From Planctomycetota bacterium (GTDB lineage: Bacteria > Planctomycetota > Planctomycetia > Pirellulales > UBA1268): DNA of 64,000 nucleotides. Numbering within the stretch: the stretch's first letter is position 1; the number at the start of each line of letters is the position of its first letter. A program made the position numbers and the translations under genes. The notes under the pieces are model-generated. The model had not been told where the DNA came from. It did no database searches and saw only the letters and a program-made list of their open reading frames with translations. The stretch is taken from the NCBI GenBank assembly GCA_016872555.1, contig VGZO01000003.1, positions 1 through 64,000 of the forward strand, written 5' to 3'. Below, piece after piece: positions 8,350 to 16,407 of the stretch.

Positions 8350-9648
8350 TCACTTCGTGACGACGATCTCGGGACGGGCCGAGCGGAGAGCCGCGAGGGC
8401 GTCGTCGGCGACCGGTGCGAAGCTGAGGTCGAGGGCCCGCAGCGCCGGCAGCCGCCCGACGGCCGCCAGGCCCGGCCCGGAGACCTTGGTGCCGGCCAGG
8501 TCGAGCGCGGCGAGCTTCGTCGAACCGGTCAGCCGCCCGAGCCCCGCGTCGGTGACCCGGGTGTTCCGCAGCACCAGCTTGGTGAGGGCCGGCAGCCGAC
8601 CGATCGTGGTCAGCCCCTCGTCGCCGACCTTCGTGTCCCACAGGTCGAGGTCGGCGAGCTTCTCGAGCCGGCCGAGGTGGGCGACACCGGCATCGCCGAT
8701 CCCCGTCTCCGCCAGGTCGAGGAGGACGAGATTGGTGAGGCCGGCGACGTGGACGAGCGCGGCATCGTCGATCAGCGTGCCGCGCAGTTCGAGGCGCTTG
8801 AGCTTGCCGAGACCCTTGAGATGGGCGAGCCCGTCGCCGCCGATGAACGTCCGCATCACGTTGATCTCGTCGATGTCCCCCTTGGTGGCGAACGGCGCCA
8901 GTCCGGCGTCGGTGATCTGGCCGTCCTCGGCGGCGAACCCGCGGAGCTTCGGCAGCCGGGCGATCGCCGCCAGACCGCGGTCGGTGACCCCGGGGCAGCG
9001 GAGTTTGACCCGCTCCAGGCTCGCCATCCCGGCGACGTGCTCAAGGCCGGCGTCGCCGATCAGCGAGCAACCGCGCAGATCGAGCACGCGGAGCTTGGTC
9101 AGGGGCAGGAGGTGGGCCAGACCGGCGTCGGTGAAATTGTTGTAGAGCAGGACGAGTTGCTCGAGGCCCGTGAGCTTCCCCACGGTCTCGAGCGCCGCAT
9201 CGGAAAGGTTCGAGCTGCGGCGAAGGTTGAGGATCTTGAGGTTCCGCAGTTTCGCCAACTCGCCGATGCCGGCATCGGTGACGTCGGTATTCTCGAGGAC
9301 CAACTGCTGCAGCGATCCGATCGCCGCCAGCGCGGGCATGCCGGCGTCGCCGATCTCGGCGCCCCAGACCTCGAGCGATTGCAGCCCCGGGAGCGTGCCG
9401 AGGACACGGAGGTCGGCATCGGTGGCGGGCCGGTTGGCGAGGTTCACCTTCGTCACCCGGCCGTCGGTCCCGTGCTCGACGCTCCCGCCGCGCGACTTGA
9501 CCAGCGCGACGGCGGCGGCCTCCGCAGGGATCGGCTCGAGGGCCAGGGCCGGGGCGCCGCCGGCCGCGAGGGCCAGCGCCACGATCAGCGTTGCCCCACG
9601 CCGCGTCACGAGCGCGGACCGCCGGCCAGTTGCACCGTCGCCTGTCAC
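8350..9648 (-). CDS. Secreted leucine-rich-repeat protein
   Basis: The GTG at 9648 is preceded by a strong AAGGAGG site, so I start there and not at the upstream end of the open frame. The 432-residue product begins with a Sec signal (basic start, hydrophobic run about 20-36, ALA-type cleavage near AGGAPALA). Residues about 75-430 are some fourteen leucine-rich repeats of the cysteine-poor 'T-D-A-G-L-A-x-L' class (for example VTDAGIGELAKLRNLKIL), a type that is very common in planctomycetes. LRR domains bind proteins, but no partner is suggested by the neighbours: the downstream gene is pspA, 265 bases away, and the upstream gene is an oxidoreductase. Confidence 0.88.
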   Translation of the reverse strand: MTGDGATGRRSALVTRRGATLIVALALAAGGAPALALEPIPAEAAAVALVKSRGGSVEHGTDGRVTKVNLANRPATDADLRVLGTLPGLQSLEVWGAEIGDAGMPALAAIGSLQQLVLENTDVTDAGIGELAKLRNLKILNLRRSSNLSDAALETVGKLTGLEQLVLLYNNFTDAGLAHLLPLTKLRVLDLRGCSLIGDAGLEHVAGMASLERVKLRCPGVTDRGLAAIARLPKLRGFAAEDGQITDAGLAPFATKGDIDEINVMRTFIGGDGLAHLKGLGKLKRLELRGTLIDDAALVHVAGLTNLVLLDLAETGIGDAGVAHLGRLEKLADLDLWDTKVGDEGLTTIGRLPALTKLVLRNTRVTDAGLGRLTGSTKLAALDLAGTKVSGPGLAAVGRLPALRALDLSFAPVADDALAALRSARPEIVVTK

Positions 9649-9694
9649 AGCCCCTCCTTCACTGATCGATCCCTGCGTCCGCCGGCGGGTCGGC

Positions 9695-11110
9695 TCAGGC
9701 CGACCAGCCATCGCGGGCGGTCGGCCGGATGATCGCCTCCACCTCGGGGGCGTTCTTGGCGACCAACTTCACCGGATCCCACTCGATCTTCTTCCCCTTG
9801 GTTTCGGCCGCGTCGGCGGCCCAGACCGCGAGGTTCCCCAGCAGGATCGTCTCGGTGAGCGGTCCGGCGTAGTCGGGGAAGTTCGACATCGGCTGCGGGC
9901 CGCCCTTGATCGCATTGACCCACTCGATGAAATGGCCCGGCGACGGCGTGAACTCGGCGTCGGCGGGTGCCTTGCCGCTCTTGAGCTTGAAGCCCTTCTC
10001 ACAGTAGTCGCCGGGGGCGTAGAGCGTGTCCTTGTCGCCGATGCAGAGGATGCCACTCGAGGCGGTCTTGAACGGCAGCGTCTCCTCCTTTCCGTCGGCG
10101 TCCTTCTTGGTCTCACCGGGGAAGCCGGCGAACAACCCCTCCTCGGGGAGCTTGCCGCCGTCGTACCACACCACCTTCAACCCCGCCCGGGCTCCGATCG
10201 TCGGGAAATCGAAGTCGATGATCGACCACTTCGGATAGGTCTCCTTGTTGTGGCCGCTGGTCAGCGCCTGGACGCTCGACGGGTCGCGGAGGTTGAGCGC
10301 CATGAACGGCATGTTGAACGTGTGGCAGGCCATGTCGCCGAGCGCACCGGTGCCGAAATCCCAGAAGCCACGCCAGCTGAAGGGGTGGTAGCCGGTGCCG
10401 TAGGGCCGGACCGGCGCCGGGCCGAGCCACAGATTCCAGTCGAGGTTGGCGGGAACCGGCGCCTCCGCCGGGCGCCCCCCGCCCTGCGGCCAGACCGGCC
10501 GGTTGGTCCAGACGTGCAGTTCCTTGACCGTGCCCAACCCTCCCGACTTGATGAACGCGGCGGCCTTCCGCAGCGAGCTCTCGGCGGTGCCCTGGTTGCC
10601 CATCTGCGTGGCGAGCTTCTTGGCGCGGGCCAGTTCACCCATCAGCCGCGCCTCGGAGATCGCCCGGGTCAGCGGCTTCTGGCAGAAGCAGTGCTTCCCC
10701 ATCCCCATCGCCATCATCGCCGCGGCGAAGTGGGTGTGGTCGGGCGTGCTGACGGTGACGGCATCGATCTCCTTGCCGACCTCGGCGAGCATCTTCCGGT
10801 AGTCCTGGAACGTCTTCGCTCCCTCGAAGGCCTTCTCGCCGCGCTTCAGTTGGTTGCTGTCGACGTCGGCGACCGCGACCACCTTTCCGTTGCGGGCTGC
10901 GTCGGCCGAATCGCTCTGCCCCTTGCCACCGATGCCGATGCAGGCGAAGCGGATCTCGGAGTTGGCGCTCGTCGCCGGCTTGTCGTCGGCGCGGACCTCG
11001 GGAGCGATCCACACGCCACCGGCGATGCCGGCCAGCGCTCCGGCACCGGTGGCACCGGTGGCGATGAAGTCACGACGGGAGGCGCTGGAACGGGAACGTC
11101 GCGTGGCCAT
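9695..11110 (-). CDS. Gfo/Idh/MocA family oxidoreductase, Tat-exported
   Basis: I start at the ATG at 11110, which follows an AGGAGA ribosome site. The 471-residue protein opens with a twin-arginine signal (SASRRDFIATGATGAGALAG), then the NAD(P)-binding Rossmann fold with FACIGIGGKG (about 50-60) and the family motif VTVSTPDHTHF and CQKPLT around residues 115-145. The second half is the GFO_IDH_MocA_C alpha/beta domain with HPFSWRGFWDFGTGALGDMACH. Exported members of this family are abundant in planctomycetes and act on sugars or sugar-like substrates, probably with a tightly bound cofactor. The exact substrate cannot be told. The LRR gene follows 46 bases later. Confidence 0.93.
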   Translation of the reverse strand: MATRRSRSSASRRDFIATGATGAGALAGIAGGVWIAPEVRADDKPATSANSEIRFACIGIGGKGQSDSADAARNGKVVAVADVDSNQLKRGEKAFEGAKTFQDYRKMLAEVGKEIDAVTVSTPDHTHFAAAMMAMGMGKHCFCQKPLTRAISEARLMGELARAKKLATQMGNQGTAESSLRKAAAFIKSGGLGTVKELHVWTNRPVWPQGGGRPAEAPVPANLDWNLWLGPAPVRPYGTGYHPFSWRGFWDFGTGALGDMACHTFNMPFMALNLRDPSSVQALTSGHNKETYPKWSIIDFDFPTIGARAGLKVVWYDGGKLPEEGLFAGFPGETKKDADGKEETLPFKTASSGILCIGDKDTLYAPGDYCEKGFKLKSGKAPADAEFTPSPGHFIEWVNAIKGGPQPMSNFPDYAGPLTETILLGNLAVWAADAAETKGKKIEWDPVKLVAKNAPEVEAIIRPTARDGWSA

Positions 11111-11424
11111 CGGAACATCTCCTGTGAACGGGACCGCAGGCCCCGCCGGGATCGGGATCTGATTCAACACCGTGAATGGCTGATCGAACCGTGGAGCCGC
11201 GAAGACCGATCGGCGTGACACCGACGACAGCACGCATGGCGTCCGGAGGTGATGGCCCGCCCACCGGGCCGACGCGTCGCCTCAAGCAAGAGAATAGCCT
11301 CCGCGAAAGGGCCGTCGCAACGGTCGTCGGCCCTACGGAACGGACGACGACGCGAGATGCCACGCCGCGGCACGCCTCGCGGGGCGCCGCCGCCCCGAGG
11401 CACCGCGCCGGTCGCGGCAGGAAG
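11111..11424. other. Intergenic stretch between the oxidoreductase and tRNA-His
   Basis: These 314 bases hold the upstream region of the oxidoreductase gene (AGGAGA site just upstream of 11110). I see no coding frame with family resemblance, no strong terminator and no repeat. Peptides that can be read through it and into the tRNA are frame shadows. Confidence 0.6.
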
Positions 11425-11499
11425 GGTGGCTGACGGGATTCGAACCCGCGACCCCCAGAACCACAATCTGGTGCTCTAACCAACTGAGCTACAGCCACC
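11425..11499 (-). tRNA. tRNA-His (GTG)
   Basis: The minus strand folds as a complete cloverleaf: the acceptor arm begins GGTGGCT and ends AGCCACC, the D arm reads GTAGCTCAGTTGGT, the anticodon loop is TTGTGGT giving anticodon GTG, and the T arm is CGGGTTCGAATCCCG. The extra 5' G (position -1) opposite C73, the identity element for histidyl-tRNA synthetase, is encoded. The CCA end is not encoded (the next bases read CTT). Confidence 0.97.
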
Positions 11500-11574
11500 A
11501 TCGGCAATCGCGGGGAGAGTGTATCACGTCCGCGGCTCTCCGCCCGCCGCCCCCGGCCGACGGTGCCGGGACCG

Positions 11575-12027
11575 TCACTCCCGCCGCCGGGAGTCGAGTG
11601 GAATCGTGACCGGCCCGTCGTTGACCAGACGGACCGCCATCGCCGCCCCGAACCGGCCGCACTGCACCGGGCGACCGAGCTGCACGGCGAGCGTGTCGAG
11701 GAACGAGTCGTAGAGCGGGATCGCCTCCTCGGGGCGGGCCGCGGCCAGGAAACTCGGACGGTTCCCGCGGGCGGTGCTGGCGTGGAGGGTGAACTGGCTG
11801 ACCACCAGCACCTCCCCCCCGACGTCGATGACGCTCCGGTCGAACAGCCCCGCCGCGTCCGGGAAGATGCGCAACCGGACGATTTTGCCCGCCAGCCAAC
11901 CGGCGTCTGCGGCGGTGTCGCCGACCTCGACACCGACCAGCACCACCAGCCCGCGCCCGATCGAGCCCACGGCGGCGCCGTCGATCGTGACCTCGGCCTC
12001 GCTCACCCGCTGGACCACCGCGCGCAT
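11575..12027 (-). CDS. dtd: D-aminoacyl-tRNA deacylase
   Basis: A 150-residue cytoplasmic enzyme that removes D-amino acids (and glycine from tRNA-Ala) mis-charged on tRNA. Family landmarks are the N-terminus MRAVVQRVSEAEV, the SQFTL motif (about residue 78-82), and the Gly-cis-Pro motif in NDGPVTIPLDS near the C-terminus. I start at 12027 because the family begins MRAVVQRV; the frame also has an in-frame ATG at 12060 that would overlap nothing useful. It follows rarA by 29 bases in the same direction, so the two are probably one transcript. Confidence 0.95.
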   Translation of the reverse strand: MRAVVQRVSEAEVTIDGAAVGSIGRGLVVLVGVEVGDTAADAGWLAGKIVRLRIFPDAAGLFDRSVIDVGGEVLVVSQFTLHASTARGNRPSFLAAARPEEAIPLYDSFLDTLAVQLGRPVQCGRFGAAMAVRLVNDGPVTIPLDSRRRE

Positions 12028-12056
12028 CCCCTTCCCCGGTGTCGCCGCCGGGCTCC

Positions 12057-13415
12057 TCACGGTGCTGCCGCGCCGCCGCCATCCCCGCCGGGGGGTTCGT
12101 CGCCCGCCGCTCCGAGCCGCCGACGGATCTCGGCCAAGCGCACCGCGATCCGCTGCTCCTCGCCGCGGTCGGTCGGCTCGTAGTAGCAGCGCGGCACCCC
12201 GAGGTAGTCCTGCGCGGCGATCGCGTCCGGGGCGTCGTGCGCGTAGCGGTAGCCGTCGCCGCGGCCGAGGGCCCGAGCCGATGCCGAGTGGCCGTCGCGG
12301 AGGTGTCGTGGCACCGGGATCACCGCCTGCTCGCGGACGTCACGCCGCGCGGCGGCGATGGCGCTTGTGCAGGCGTTGCTCTTGGGGGCGACGGCCAGGT
12401 AGGTGACCGCCTGGGCGAGCGTCAACTGGCACTCGGGCAGACCGACGAACTCGGTCGCCTGCATCGCCGCCACGGCGACGAGCAAGGCCCGCGGGTCGGC
12501 GTTGCCGACGTCCTCGCTGGCGAGGATCACCAGCCGCCGGGCCAGGAAGCGCACGTCCTCCCCCCCCTCGAGCATCCGCGCCAGCCAGTACAGGCCGGCG
12601 TCGGGGTCGCTGCCGCGGATGCTCTTGATCAGGGCGCTGGCGCAGTCGTAGTGGGTGTCGCCGTCGTCGTACACGACCCCCTTGCGCTGCACGCTCTCAC
12701 GCGCCAGTTCGAGCGTGAGCTCCAGCGGCCGCGTGCCGCTCGACAGCACGCCGACCTCGAGGGCGCCCAGGGCGCGCCGCGCGTCGCCGTCGGCCGAGGC
12801 GGCGAGGAACTCGCGGGCCGCGGCCGTGAGCACCACCTGCTCGCGCCCCAGGCCGTGTTCGGCATCGGCCAGGGCGCGGTCGAGGATCGTGGCGATCTCG
12901 GCGGCGGTGAGCGGTTCGAGGGCGAACAGCCGGCTGCGGCTCACCAGCGCGCTGGTGAGCGAGAAATAGGGATTCTGCGTCGTCGCGCCGATCAGCGCGA
13001 TCACGCCGGCCTCGACGTCGGGCAGAAGCACGTCCTGCTGCGCCTTGTTGAAGCGGTGGATCTCATCGACGAACAAGCAGGTGTGGCCGCCGTCGTCCTC
13101 GAGCCGGCGCCGCGCCGCGTCGAGAACCTCGCGAACCTCCTTCACTCCCGCCGCCGTCGCCGACAGCTCGACGAACCGGCGCTTCGTCTCGCGCGCGATG
13201 ATCTCGGCGAGCGTCGTCTTCCCCACTCCCGGCGGACCATGGAGGATCACCGACCCCAGCCGGTCCGACTCGATCAGTCGACGGAGCAGCCGCCCGGGAC
13301 CGACGACGTGGTCCTGCCCGACGTAGTCGGCGAGCCGGCGCGGCCGCATCCGCGCCGCCAGGGGCGCGGCACGGGCGACGTGGGCGGCCCGCGCGGCGGC
13401 GAACAGATCGGCCAT
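12057..13415 (-). CDS. rarA: Replication-associated recombination protein A (RarA/MgsA) AAA ATPase
   Basis: A 452-residue AAA+ clamp-loader-like ATPase that acts at stalled replication forks. Visible landmarks are MRPRRLADYVGQDHVVG near the N-terminus, Walker A HGPPGVGKTTLA (about 60-70), Walker B with sensor region LFVDEIHRFNKAQQD (about 115-130), sensor-1 IGATTQNP, and the characteristic SALIKSIRGSDPDAGLYWL (about 265-283) followed by VILASEDVGNADP. I start at the ATG at 13415, where family similarity begins. The C-terminal 20 residues are a Gly-rich tail. dtd follows by 29 bases. Confidence 0.95.
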   Translation of the reverse strand: MADLFAAARAAHVARAAPLAARMRPRRLADYVGQDHVVGPGRLLRRLIESDRLGSVILHGPPGVGKTTLAEIIARETKRRFVELSATAAGVKEVREVLDAARRRLEDDGGHTCLFVDEIHRFNKAQQDVLLPDVEAGVIALIGATTQNPYFSLTSALVSRSRLFALEPLTAAEIATILDRALADAEHGLGREQVVLTAAAREFLAASADGDARRALGALEVGVLSSGTRPLELTLELARESVQRKGVVYDDGDTHYDCASALIKSIRGSDPDAGLYWLARMLEGGEDVRFLARRLVILASEDVGNADPRALLVAVAAMQATEFVGLPECQLTLAQAVTYLAVAPKSNACTSAIAAARRDVREQAVIPVPRHLRDGHSASARALGRGDGYRYAHDAPDAIAAQDYLGVPRCYYEPTDRGEEQRIAVRLAEIRRRLGAAGDEPPGGDGGGAAAP

Positions 13416-13649
13416 CACGAGGTTCCGGGGCGGGGGCAGATCGGCAGCGTCTGCGATTGTCCCTCGCCCGCAGCCTGCGGCCACCCCCGCTTGCCAGGCC
13501 GCGGTGCCGGGCCCTCCCGCGGGCGACCGGAGCCGATCGAACGGCCGCGACGGCCGAGGCGCTGTGCGACGCGGCGGTCCGTCACCGCCGCGCGATGCTC
13601 GACCTCAACACCGCCGTCGGCCTGCGGATCCTCCCCTGAAGTCCGACCG

Positions 13650-15236
13650 TCAGCCCGGCGGCTGTCCCCTCCGCTCACGGAGCGACAGCCGGCCGAGCTG
13701 CAGGTCGGTGATCGCCGCGATCACGAATATCAGCAGGGCGACGATCGCCGCGAGGTGCCATTCCACGGCGGCCGGGCGGGCGAGGAGCACGGCGACGTAG
13801 CCGACGAGCGACACCGCGGCAGCGAGGCGGACCAGGCCCCCCTCGAGCCAGACCCCCGCCGCGGCGACGAGCACCGGATAGACAGCGACGAGCGGGCCGT
13901 TGGCGCCGTCCACCAGCCACAAGAGGAAGCTGACGAAGACGCCGTCGGTCAGCGTGAACAACCGCGCCACCGCGCCCACCGGCAGCGCGCGTACTCCGGC
14001 CCACTCCCAGGCCGCGGCCAGCGCTCCCCAGGCGCCCAGGCCGACGAGCACTGGCGCGTAGAAGCCGATCGTGTCGGGCGCGAGCAGGCACCGGACCACC
14101 ACCACCGCCGCGGTGCCGACGATCCCGACGAGCCGAAACCCCACCGCCGGATGACGGCGCACGGCGCGGACGATCCGGTGGCCCAGGTTCCCGCCCACGG
14201 CCGGCCCGCGCTCGCCGCGGAGGAAGGCCTCGAGCTCGTCGGCCAATGCCGCGGCGGACGCCGGCCGGCGGTCGGGGGCCTTCTCCAGCGCCCGCAGGCA
14301 AATCGCCGCCAGCGCCCGCGGCACGCCCGGATTCCAGCGCCGCGGCGACACCGGCTCGCGCTCGAGGACCTGCAGCAGCGTCGCCAGGCGCGTCGGCGCC
14401 GAGAAGGCGGGGCGGCCGGCGAGGATCTCGTAGAGGATCGCGCCGAGCGAATAGACGTCGCCGCGCGCGTCGGCAGCGCGGCTCCCCGTGACCTGTTCCG
14501 GCGGCATGTAGGCCGGGGTGCCGAGGATCGTGCCGGTGGCGGTGGGATCGCCGTCGCCGGCCTCGTCGCGGGCGAGGCCGAAGTCGGTGACGATCGGCGC
14601 CCCGTCGCCGGCGAGGAGGATGTTGCGCGGTTTGAGATCGCGGTGGAGCACGCCCGCAGCGTGGAGGTGGGCGACCGAACGGGCGACGTCGGCCACGAGC
14701 CGGACCGCGGCGGCCAACGGCAGCGGGCCGCGGGCGAGCCGGGCCGCGAGATCCTCGCCGTCGATCAGGTCCATCGCGTAATACAACTGGCCATGGTCCG
14801 CGCCGGCGTCATGGATCACGACGATCCCCGGATGACGGATCCGGGCGGCGAGCCGGGCCTCGGCGAGGAACCGGCGGCGCTGCTCGTCGGAGGCCTGCAT
14901 CCCGGCGGCGAGGACCTTGAGGGCCACGTCGCGGTCGAGGCCCGCCTGCCGCGCCCGGTACACGACCCCCATCCCGCCGCGGCCGATCTCGGCGACGATC
15001 CGGTACGCCCCGTAGCGCGTGCCGGCCGGGACCGCGGCCGATTCGGCTCCCGGTTCGAGGCCGGAGGCGAGAAGGTCGAGATCCTCGAGGCACTCGTCCC
15101 AGTCGGCGAGCCGGGGCTCGTCGCGGAGGAGGGCCCGCCGCGCCTCGTCGTCGCCGGCCTGCAGCGCGGCCAGGTAGCGGTCGAGGAGGTCGGCGGACAC
15201 CGCAGCGCCGCCACCCGAGCCGGGGGCCCCGCTCAC
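13650..15236 (-). CDS. Membrane Ser/Thr protein kinase coupled to an ECF sigma factor
   Basis: The GTG start at 15236 overlaps the sigma-factor stop codon as GTGA, which implies coupled translation. The 528-residue protein has a short acidic N-terminal region (1-75), a Hanks-type kinase domain (about 77-340) with IGRGGMGVVYRAR, VALKVL, HRDLKPRNIL, DFGLAR and GTPAYMPPEQ, then a C-terminal block of about six hydrophobic segments (about 345-515). All catalytic residues (Lys of VALK, Asp of HRD, Asp of DFG) are present. Kinase/ECF pairs are widespread in planctomycetes; in the best known cases the kinase phosphorylates the sigma factor to switch it on. Here the sensor would be the membrane block, because no extracytoplasmic domain follows. 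Confidence 0.93.
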   Translation of the reverse strand: MSGAPGSGGGAAVSADLLDRYLAALQAGDDEARRALLRDEPRLADWDECLEDLDLLASGLEPGAESAAVPAGTRYGAYRIVAEIGRGGMGVVYRARQAGLDRDVALKVLAAGMQASDEQRRRFLAEARLAARIRHPGIVVIHDAGADHGQLYYAMDLIDGEDLAARLARGPLPLAAAVRLVADVARSVAHLHAAGVLHRDLKPRNILLAGDGAPIVTDFGLARDEAGDGDPTATGTILGTPAYMPPEQVTGSRAADARGDVYSLGAILYEILAGRPAFSAPTRLATLLQVLEREPVSPRRWNPGVPRALAAICLRALEKAPDRRPASAAALADELEAFLRGERGPAVGGNLGHRIVRAVRRHPAVGFRLVGIVGTAAVVVVRCLLAPDTIGFYAPVLVGLGAWGALAAAWEWAGVRALPVGAVARLFTLTDGVFVSFLLWLVDGANGPLVAVYPVLVAAAGVWLEGGLVRLAAAVSLVGYVAVLLARPAAVEWHLAAIVALLIFVIAAITDLQLGRLSLRERRGQPPG

Positions 15237-15850
15237 GGCCCCACCCCCGCGTCGGCAAGCTGCGCGCGGAGCTGCTCGAGGGCCCGCATCCACAGCATCC
15301 GGCAGGCCCCGGCGGAGCGGTCCATCCGCCGGGCCACTTCGTCGAACGGCAGGCGCTCGAGATGGCGCAGCTCGATCACCCGACGGTGGTCGTCGGCGAG
15401 CCGATCGACGGCGGCCGCGAGCTGCCACTCGCGCTCCCAGCGCAGCGCGCGCTGGCTGGGGGACGATCCCGGATCGGCCGCCGGCTCGAACCCCGCCACG
15501 CCGTCGAGGGAGCGCTCCCGACCGGCATCGCGGCGCGCGGCGACGCGATGGCCGCGCGCGGCATCGAGGGCGTTGTGGGTGGCGATCCCGCGCAGCCAGG
15601 CCAGCCACTGGCCAGGTGAATCCCCCGCGAACCGGTCGAATCCGCGGTGGGCCTCGAGCAGCGACTGCTGGACGACGTCCGAAGGATCGACCCGTGCCGC
15701 CAGCCCGCGTTGCAAGTGGCAGCGGGCCACGGTGGCCACGTAGCTGCGGCAGGCGGCAAACAGCTCGTCGCGGGCCGCGGCGTCGCCGCGCCGCGCGCGG
15801 TCGAGCCAGTCGGCGATCCGCCGCCCCTGCGACGATTCACCCTCTGCCAT
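15233..15850 (-). CDS. ECF-family RNA polymerase sigma factor
   Basis: A 205-residue sigma factor. Region 2 is recognisable around VDPSDVVQQSLLEAHRGFDRF, with WLRGIATHNALDAARGHR, and region 4 around DRLADDHRRVIELRHLERLPFDEVARRMDRS, ending in the helix-turn-helix that reads the -35 element. The ATG at 15850 gives the usual ECF length; the frame is open upstream but that part is arginine-rich and antisense to osmC. The kinase gene overlaps its stop codon by 4 bases, and no anti-sigma factor is adjacent, which supports control by phosphorylation. Targets are unknown. Confidence 0.93.
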   Translation of the reverse strand: MAEGESSQGRRIADWLDRARRGDAAARDELFAACRSYVATVARCHLQRGLAARVDPSDVVQQSLLEAHRGFDRFAGDSPGQWLAWLRGIATHNALDAARGHRVAARRDAGRERSLDGVAGFEPAADPGSSPSQRALRWEREWQLAAAVDRLADDHRRVIELRHLERLPFDEVARRMDRSAGACRMLWMRALEQLRAQLADAGVGP

Positions 15851-15875
15851 GGCAATCGCTTCCTCGCCGGCGGCG

Positions 15876-16292
15876 TCAGCCGCGCCACACGAACTCCACC
15901 GGCGACTCGATGCCCCCGCCGAGGCTCTCGTGGACCGGGCAGCCGAGCGCCGCGCGCTCGAGCAACTCGCGCTGCGGATGGTCGGCCGGCAGCGGGACGG
16001 TGATCCGCGTCCGCAGCGTGGCGATCCGCCGTGGCGGGCTGGTCGACATTTCCTTGGTCGTCTCGGCCGTCGTTCCGGCCAGATCGATCCCATGACGGTC
16101 CGCCACGATCCCCATGATCGTCATCATGCACGTCCCCAGCGCCGTCGCCACCAGGTCGGTCGGCGAGAAGCTCTCGCCGCGACCGTGGTTGTCGACGGGG
16201 GCATCGGTCAGCAGGGTCGCCCCCGACGGTCCGTGGACGGCCCGGCAGCGCAGCCCCCCCTGGTACGTGCTGGTGATCGTGACCATCGCCAT
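15876..16292 (-). CDS. OsmC family peroxiredoxin-like protein
   Basis: A 138-residue OsmC/Ohr-fold protein. The first catalytic cysteine lies in SPTDLVATALGTCMMT (about residue 55) and the second in ERAALGCPVHESL (about residue 119), the pair that reduces organic hydroperoxides in this family. The ATG at 16292 has a GGGGAG site upstream; a second ATG lies two codons later. It ends 25 bases upstream of the ECF sigma-factor start, so the three genes may be one transcript. The region between it and the divergent ubiD gene is 115 bases and includes ACTATAAAT near 16340, a possible promoter element. Confidence 0.93.
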   Translation of the reverse strand: MAMVTITSTYQGGLRCRAVHGPSGATLLTDAPVDNHGRGESFSPTDLVATALGTCMMTIMGIVADRHGIDLAGTTAETTKEMSTSPPRRIATLRTRITVPLPADHPQRELLERAALGCPVHESLGGGIESPVEFVWRG

Positions 16293-16407
16293 CGTTCTCC
16301 CCGGAGCCGCACCACTCCGGCGGTCCGGAGCGGCGGCACGACTATAAATCCCCACCGGAGTGTACCGGCCCGTGGCGGTCGGCGCGACCACGTCACGGAC
16401 CGCACCG

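Noticed and set aside
11070-11933. Minus-strand frame with QLVRAPDCGSGGRGFESR
   Set aside because: Shadow of tRNA-His in another frame.
13457-13639. A plus-strand tail reading RRAMLDLNTAVGLRILP, like the end of a TolC-family protein
   Set aside because: Only about 30 residues look protein-like, there is no start or upstream part, and the match is too short to call a relic.
12039-15743. A very long plus-strand open frame opposite rarA and the kinase gene
   Set aside because: It is antisense to three genes with clear family motifs, and its translation is Arg/Gln/Glu-rich without any domain; high G+C content leaves such frames open.
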